A stretch of DNA of 64,000 bases from DATJPR01 sp963843525 (GTDB taxonomy: Bacteria; Bacteroidota; Ignavibacteria; UBA10030; UBA6906). Position 1 is the first letter of the stretch; each line of letters begins with the position of its first letter. Below, one piece after another: positions 60,819 through 64,000 of this stretch. The stretch spans positions 1 to 64,000 of the forward strand of contig CAWJKM010000006.1 of the NCBI GenBank assembly GCA_963843525.1, given 5' to 3'. Both the position numbers and the translations under genes were made by a program. Below the pieces are notes generated by a model, which searched no databases, had not been told where the DNA came from, and saw only the letters and a list, made by a program, of their open reading frames with translations.

Positions 60819-62879
60819 TTAGCGGATGACGGCAAGTTTCTTGATCGTCCGCTCGCCGGTCTTAAGATCTTCAAAAACCACGATATAGATGCCACTCACG
60901 ACCACCTGGTTGGAAGAGGTGATCGAATTCCAGTATTCGTCTCCGGAACCATCGGTGTGGTCGATTTCCCGGATGAGCTCTCCAAGTTCGGTATAAATCT
61001 TGATCCTGCAGGTGCCCGGGATATTGTAGAAGGCGATTTTATCAGGCTGCTGTTTGAAGCGGAGATTGTCCGGATCGGAATTCAGGCTGAACGGATTGGG
61101 GACGATTCTGATCTGGCTTGAGGAAGTCCCCGCTGCACGTTTCAGGAACGCGCCCTGTCCTGCTGCCCCACCGGTTGTCGTGTATGCCCGGTTGGTGACC
61201 AGACCATCGGTCCCCACCGCCTGGAGATAGTAGAAGTTCTGAACACCTCGTACGACTGCGGTATCGTTGAAGGAGGTTTCCCCCGCAGGCAGATTTGCAA
61301 CCAGGGAGTATATGGTGTCCATCCTTCCGGATGAACGGTAGACCAGCCATGACGCAACGGGCGGCCCTCCTGTTGCCGGAGTCCATGAGAGCGCAACCCT
61401 GTCACCGCCCGAAGTAACGGTGAACGCGATGGGCGGGTCCGGCGGCTGGGGAAGAGTGTAGCCGGAATTGTAGTTCGCGAGCGCCCGGCGGAATGTCTGG
61501 AAGAGCGAGTCTTTTCCCGTCAATACCGAGTCGTTTTTCGTTTTCGCGTCGATCTGGCCGAGTTTGAACTTCCGACCGACGGAGTAGCATTCCTGCCTGC
61601 TCAGCCCTGCAGCTGCCTCGGCGAAAACGATGTGAATCTTTTCACCCGGCTTCAACGTGTACGGACCATACCCGATGGCAGTGGAATACCCACCGCTCGT
61701 TCCGAGGGATGGGTCACCGGTTTCAGCGTCAAAGTTTCCTGCAGGTTCTACCTTGTCCGCGTGCCTTGGATTCGCGTGTCCTTTTGACATCCACGCATAT
61801 TCAGCGTTCATCTGACCGATGGCCACTGCACTGTTGTTCCTGTTCAGCCCATCATCAGAGCTCTCATAGTCGGTCGTGAAGGGCTGGGCAGGGTCGTCGG
61901 TCGTATCGGCGGGTGACTTGTCTGCGTGAAGAGTCACGGCCCCCACAAATTGCGCTGCGCCGAGCCGGCCCAGAGTATCGGTCGGATCGTAGTTTGGTGT
62001 CAACGAGGACGGAGTCCAGATCGGGCCTCCAATGTTGTCATACGCCGAGAACACAGGGTATTTCCCATGCCAGGCATAGGAAGCACGGAAATACCCGAGA
62101 CCGGGCGGATTGTCGGGATCGGATTTCACTCCATCGCCCCTGCAGTCATTCAGGGTATTGATCCCCCAGCCGACGGGGTTGTTCCCGATGACATACCGGA
62201 CATCTTTGTTGACGGCCCACCGGAACTGGAAATAGAAGAAGACGCCCGTCACGGTCTGGTTGGGCAGTTCAATTGCCGCGTCATCGTTCGTATTGCCGGT
62301 GTTGGTGAACACGTAGTCGTAAATCATGTAGTTGTCGTTGAACTGCTGACTGAACGCCATGATTGTCCGCTTCATCGAAATCCCGAGGACCGTGTTGACC
62401 TCATTGACGATCATCCGGTCGGGGATGATCGTGGGGTCGACTTTGTCGATCCCGGAATTGTGATCGAGAAGCATCTGACTTCCATCCACAAGCACCATCG
62501 GGAGCGGGTACTTGGAGATCATCTCGAACTTCGTCGGGAACACTTCGTCCTGCCCGGAAACGCGCGGGCCGACATGCGCGACCTTATGCGGGTAGGTAAC
62601 GCCCTTTTCATCGGTGAAGTTCTCGGCCCCGATCCACATTGCTTTTGCAGCCTGCATGTCCTGATTGTAGTAGAACGCCGGCCACTGGAGGCCGTCCTGC
62701 TGCTCCGTCGTTCTTCCCTCCTCGATCTCGGAACCGGTGTTCGCGAACCAATTCTGAAGCGAACCGACAGCCATCCATCGCGTCAGGTATTGCGCATGAA
62801 GAACCATCGGCGACAGGAGAATGAGGGCGCCACAACTCAAGAGTAGGAATGTATGCTTCATGGTGGAGATCCGTATCAT
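60819..62879 (-). CDS. Secreted protein with FN3-like region and C-terminal T9SS-type domain
   Basis: This 686-residue protein has a signal peptide (FLLLSCGALILLSPMVLHAQ), a large N-terminal beta-rich region without a recognised family (about 30-480, with WIGAENFTDEKGVTYPHKVA and NDNYMIYDYVFTNTGNTND), an FN3 domain (PPDPPIAFTVTSGGDRVALS) and a C-terminal sorting-like domain (IRIVPNPFSLNSDPDNLRFK, IKIYTELGELIREID, VSGIYIVVFEDLKTGER). This type commonly follows a TonB-dependent receptor in the lineage. Start 62879 or 62861. It lies 16 nt after the receptor and 19 nt before porV. Confidence 0.8.
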   Translation of the reverse strand: MIRISTMKHTFLLLSCGALILLSPMVLHAQYLTRWMAVGSLQNWFANTGSEIEEGRTTEQQDGLQWPAFYYNQDMQAAKAMWIGAENFTDEKGVTYPHKVAHVGPRVSGQDEVFPTKFEMISKYPLPMVLVDGSQMLLDHNSGIDKVDPTIIPDRMIVNEVNTVLGISMKRTIMAFSQQFNDNYMIYDYVFTNTGNTNDDAAIELPNQTVTGVFFYFQFRWAVNKDVRYVIGNNPVGWGINTLNDCRGDGVKSDPDNPPGLGYFRASYAWHGKYPVFSAYDNIGGPIWTPSSLTPNYDPTDTLGRLGAAQFVGAVTLHADKSPADTTDDPAQPFTTDYESSDDGLNRNNSAVAIGQMNAEYAWMSKGHANPRHADKVEPAGNFDAETGDPSLGTSGGYSTAIGYGPYTLKPGEKIHIVFAEAAAGLSRQECYSVGRKFKLGQIDAKTKNDSVLTGKDSLFQTFRRALANYNSGYTLPQPPDPPIAFTVTSGGDRVALSWTPATGGPPVASWLVYRSSGRMDTIYSLVANLPAGETSFNDTAVVRGVQNFYYLQAVGTDGLVTNRAYTTTGGAAGQGAFLKRAAGTSSSQIRIVPNPFSLNSDPDNLRFKQQPDKIAFYNIPGTCRIKIYTELGELIREIDHTDGSGDEYWNSITSSNQVVVSGIYIVVFEDLKTGERTIKKLAVIR

Positions 62880-62895
62880 GATTCGGTGGACGATC

Positions 62896-64000
62896 TTAGA
62901 AGTCGAAACCCAGCCTGATCCCGTAAAAAATCTGCCGCGGGTTCAGGAAGGTGAACGTCTCCTGGTTCGGCATATCAATGTATGCTTTGTTGTCCAGGAC
63001 CTTTTGCAGAGTGCCCTGATCAACCTGTTGCCACGCACCGTTGGTAAACTGGTAGTAGGCTCCGTTTTGCAGCACATAGTAAAACGGGCGTGTCTGCTGG
63101 TTCGAAGCCGAGCTCAGATCGGCCATCGTTGCCACCGGTACAATCGGCTGAAACGTTGCACCGTCGAGACGATAGTCTCCAGGCCGGTCACTTCCCGAAA
63201 TGTTGACATAGCCGAGGGTAGCTTGGCGATCGGCGGGGAGATGGAGCGACTTCATGTAGTCGTTGTAGTCGTTCCCATCCACAAATCCGTATTGCGACAT
63301 GAACTTGAAGTTAAAGAGGTTCGTGAAATCGGCGAAGACTTCGAGATTGAGATGTCCGACCTTGAAGTTCTTCGACAACCGCATGTTCATATTCCAGAAA
63401 TCGCGCCATTGGAGATTGTAGGACACGCCCGGAATGCTTCCCCCGCCGGTGTAGGTGATGTACTCCCCGTTCTGCCAGGTCCCGACGAGATTGAGCCGCC
63501 AATCAGAGAGCCACTTCACGCCGAACGCCTCCGGCCCAAAATCCGGGGGTGTGTAAAAATCAACGTTCATCCTCGCGTAGGGCTGAGGGATCGGTTTCGT
63601 TTGGTAGACATTCGACTGGAGGTATGCATTCTGATCCTGCACACTCTGGTATTGATACAATGACCCAAAGTATCCCGTGGTGCGGACGTCATAGGTATAG
63701 TTGATGAACCCCTGGACCCAGGCACCCCGGTTCTTTTGAACGGTGAATTCAAATCCGCGAATATCCCTGTACCGATTACTGGTGTACACGGAGTAGTCCA
63801 CCGAATTGTCCCTGCTCACGTAATTGACCAGGAATGACTCATCGGAAACATCCTTGTAGTACGCAGCGACCCGCAAGAGGTATTCATCGAACAGACTGTG
63901 CTCGTATCCCAGTTCGTAGGCGACGGTTTTCGGGAAAGGGGCTCCAGGATTGGCGATACGGGCCACGGAATTGTCGAACGACGACCGTCGGAGCAGGAAG
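62896..64000 (-). CDS. TonB-dependent receptor, C-terminal barrel part (partial)
   Basis: The open frame continues beyond the right edge of the window; about 368 residues are visible. The sequence is a late beta-barrel of a TonB-dependent receptor: AYELGYEHSLFDEYLLRVAA, GFEFTVQKNRGAWVQGFINY, LNLVGTWQNGEYITY, MNMRLSKNFKVGHLNLEVFA, DFTNLFNFK, and the typical C-terminal strand FYGIRLGFDF ending in phenylalanine. The plug domain is outside the window, so SusC-type or siderophore-type cannot be told. It heads the T9SS/PorV unit. Confidence 0.85.
   Translation of the reverse strand, partial: FLLRRSSFDNSVARIANPGAPFPKTVAYELGYEHSLFDEYLLRVAAYYKDVSDESFLVNYVSRDNSVDYSVYTSNRYRDIRGFEFTVQKNRGAWVQGFINYTYDVRTTGYFGSLYQYQSVQDQNAYLQSNVYQTKPIPQPYARMNVDFYTPPDFGPEAFGVKWLSDWRLNLVGTWQNGEYITYTGGGSIPGVSYNLQWRDFWNMNMRLSKNFKVGHLNLEVFADFTNLFNFKFMSQYGFVDGNDYNDYMKSLHLPADRQATLGYVNISGSDRPGDYRLDGATFQPIVPVATMADLSSASNQQTRPFYYVLQNGAYYQFTNGAWQQVDQGTLQKVLDNKAYIDMPNQETFTFLNPRQIFYGIRLGFDF

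Noticed and set aside
1..64000. CRISPR arrays, tRNA/rRNA genes, insertion sequences, prophage or defence islands
   Set aside because: No spaced direct repeats, no cloverleaf sequences, no transposase or integrase motifs, and no recognisable defence proteins were found on reading.

Overview
The window reads as chromosomal DNA from a free-living Gram-negative bacterium of the Bacteroidota/Ignavibacteriota/Chlorobiota lineage. This is inferred from gene content, not from a marker-gene tree. Several secreted proteins end in a type IX secretion (T9SS) sorting domain with the NYPNPFNP-type signature. There is a PorV/PorQ-family outer-membrane protein, a TonB-dependent receptor, a DUF3098 protein and BamD and Lol envelope machinery. 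Base composition is moderately GC-rich. Coding density is very high and many neighbouring genes overlap by 1-17 nt (ATGA, GTGA, TGATG). No tRNA, rRNA, insertion sequence, phage gene or CRISPR array was seen.

Layout. 1-8127 (-): DUF3098 protein, exported unknown protein, CapA-like phosphoesterase, BamD, acyl-CoA thioesterase, FG-GAP repeat protein, T9SS metalloprotease, then CcmA and the start of CcmB. 8175-16806 (-): a long housekeeping operon, aspS - outer-membrane protein - split AtuA pair - prfB (with the classic programmed frameshift) - LolC/LolE-type permeases - LolD - terminator. 16984-21468 (+): a HEAT-cyclophilin fusion and a beta-propeller phosphoesterase, both exported. 21490-24403 (-): membrane protein plus CDF transporter, then a VWA lipoprotein. 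24807-27664 (+): class I aminotransferase translationally coupled to ATP-type PEP carboxykinase. 27718-29435 (-): MarR regulator - FMN reductase - YceI. 29597-30558 (+): a 65-aa zinc-ribbon-like protein coupled to PlsC. 30555-40316 (-): thioredoxin-like protein, TrxA, DnaE, aldehyde dehydrogenase, ProS and a two-domain GT2 glycosyltransferase. 40412-41686 (+): an AmpG-like permease.

41716-54397 (-) is rich in peptidoglycan functions. It holds two N-acetylmuramoyl-L-alanine amidases (one T9SS-sorted), a TolB-like propeller, a beta-lactamase-fold/alpha-beta-hydrolase fusion, a DUF5009 (NagX/HGSNAT-like) membrane protein, a Tat-exported L-Ala-D/L-Glu-type epimerase, an NlpC/P60 endopeptidase and aspartate kinase. 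With the AmpG-like permease across the divergent gap, this looks like a murein turnover and salvage neighbourhood in which part of the pathway may run in the periplasm.

54521-64000 (-) is an envelope/secretion module: TonB-dependent receptor (partial), T9SS protein, PorV/PorQ protein, IPT lipoprotein, T9SS propeller protein, terminator, then a family-10-type glycosylhydrolase whose C-terminal FN3/T9SS part is out of frame by one base at a TGA.

The best leads are the periplasmic muropeptide cluster with its fusion enzyme, the TonB/PorV/T9SS module, and the one-base frameshift in the glycosylhydrolase. All functional calls come from motif recognition by eye; no database search was run.
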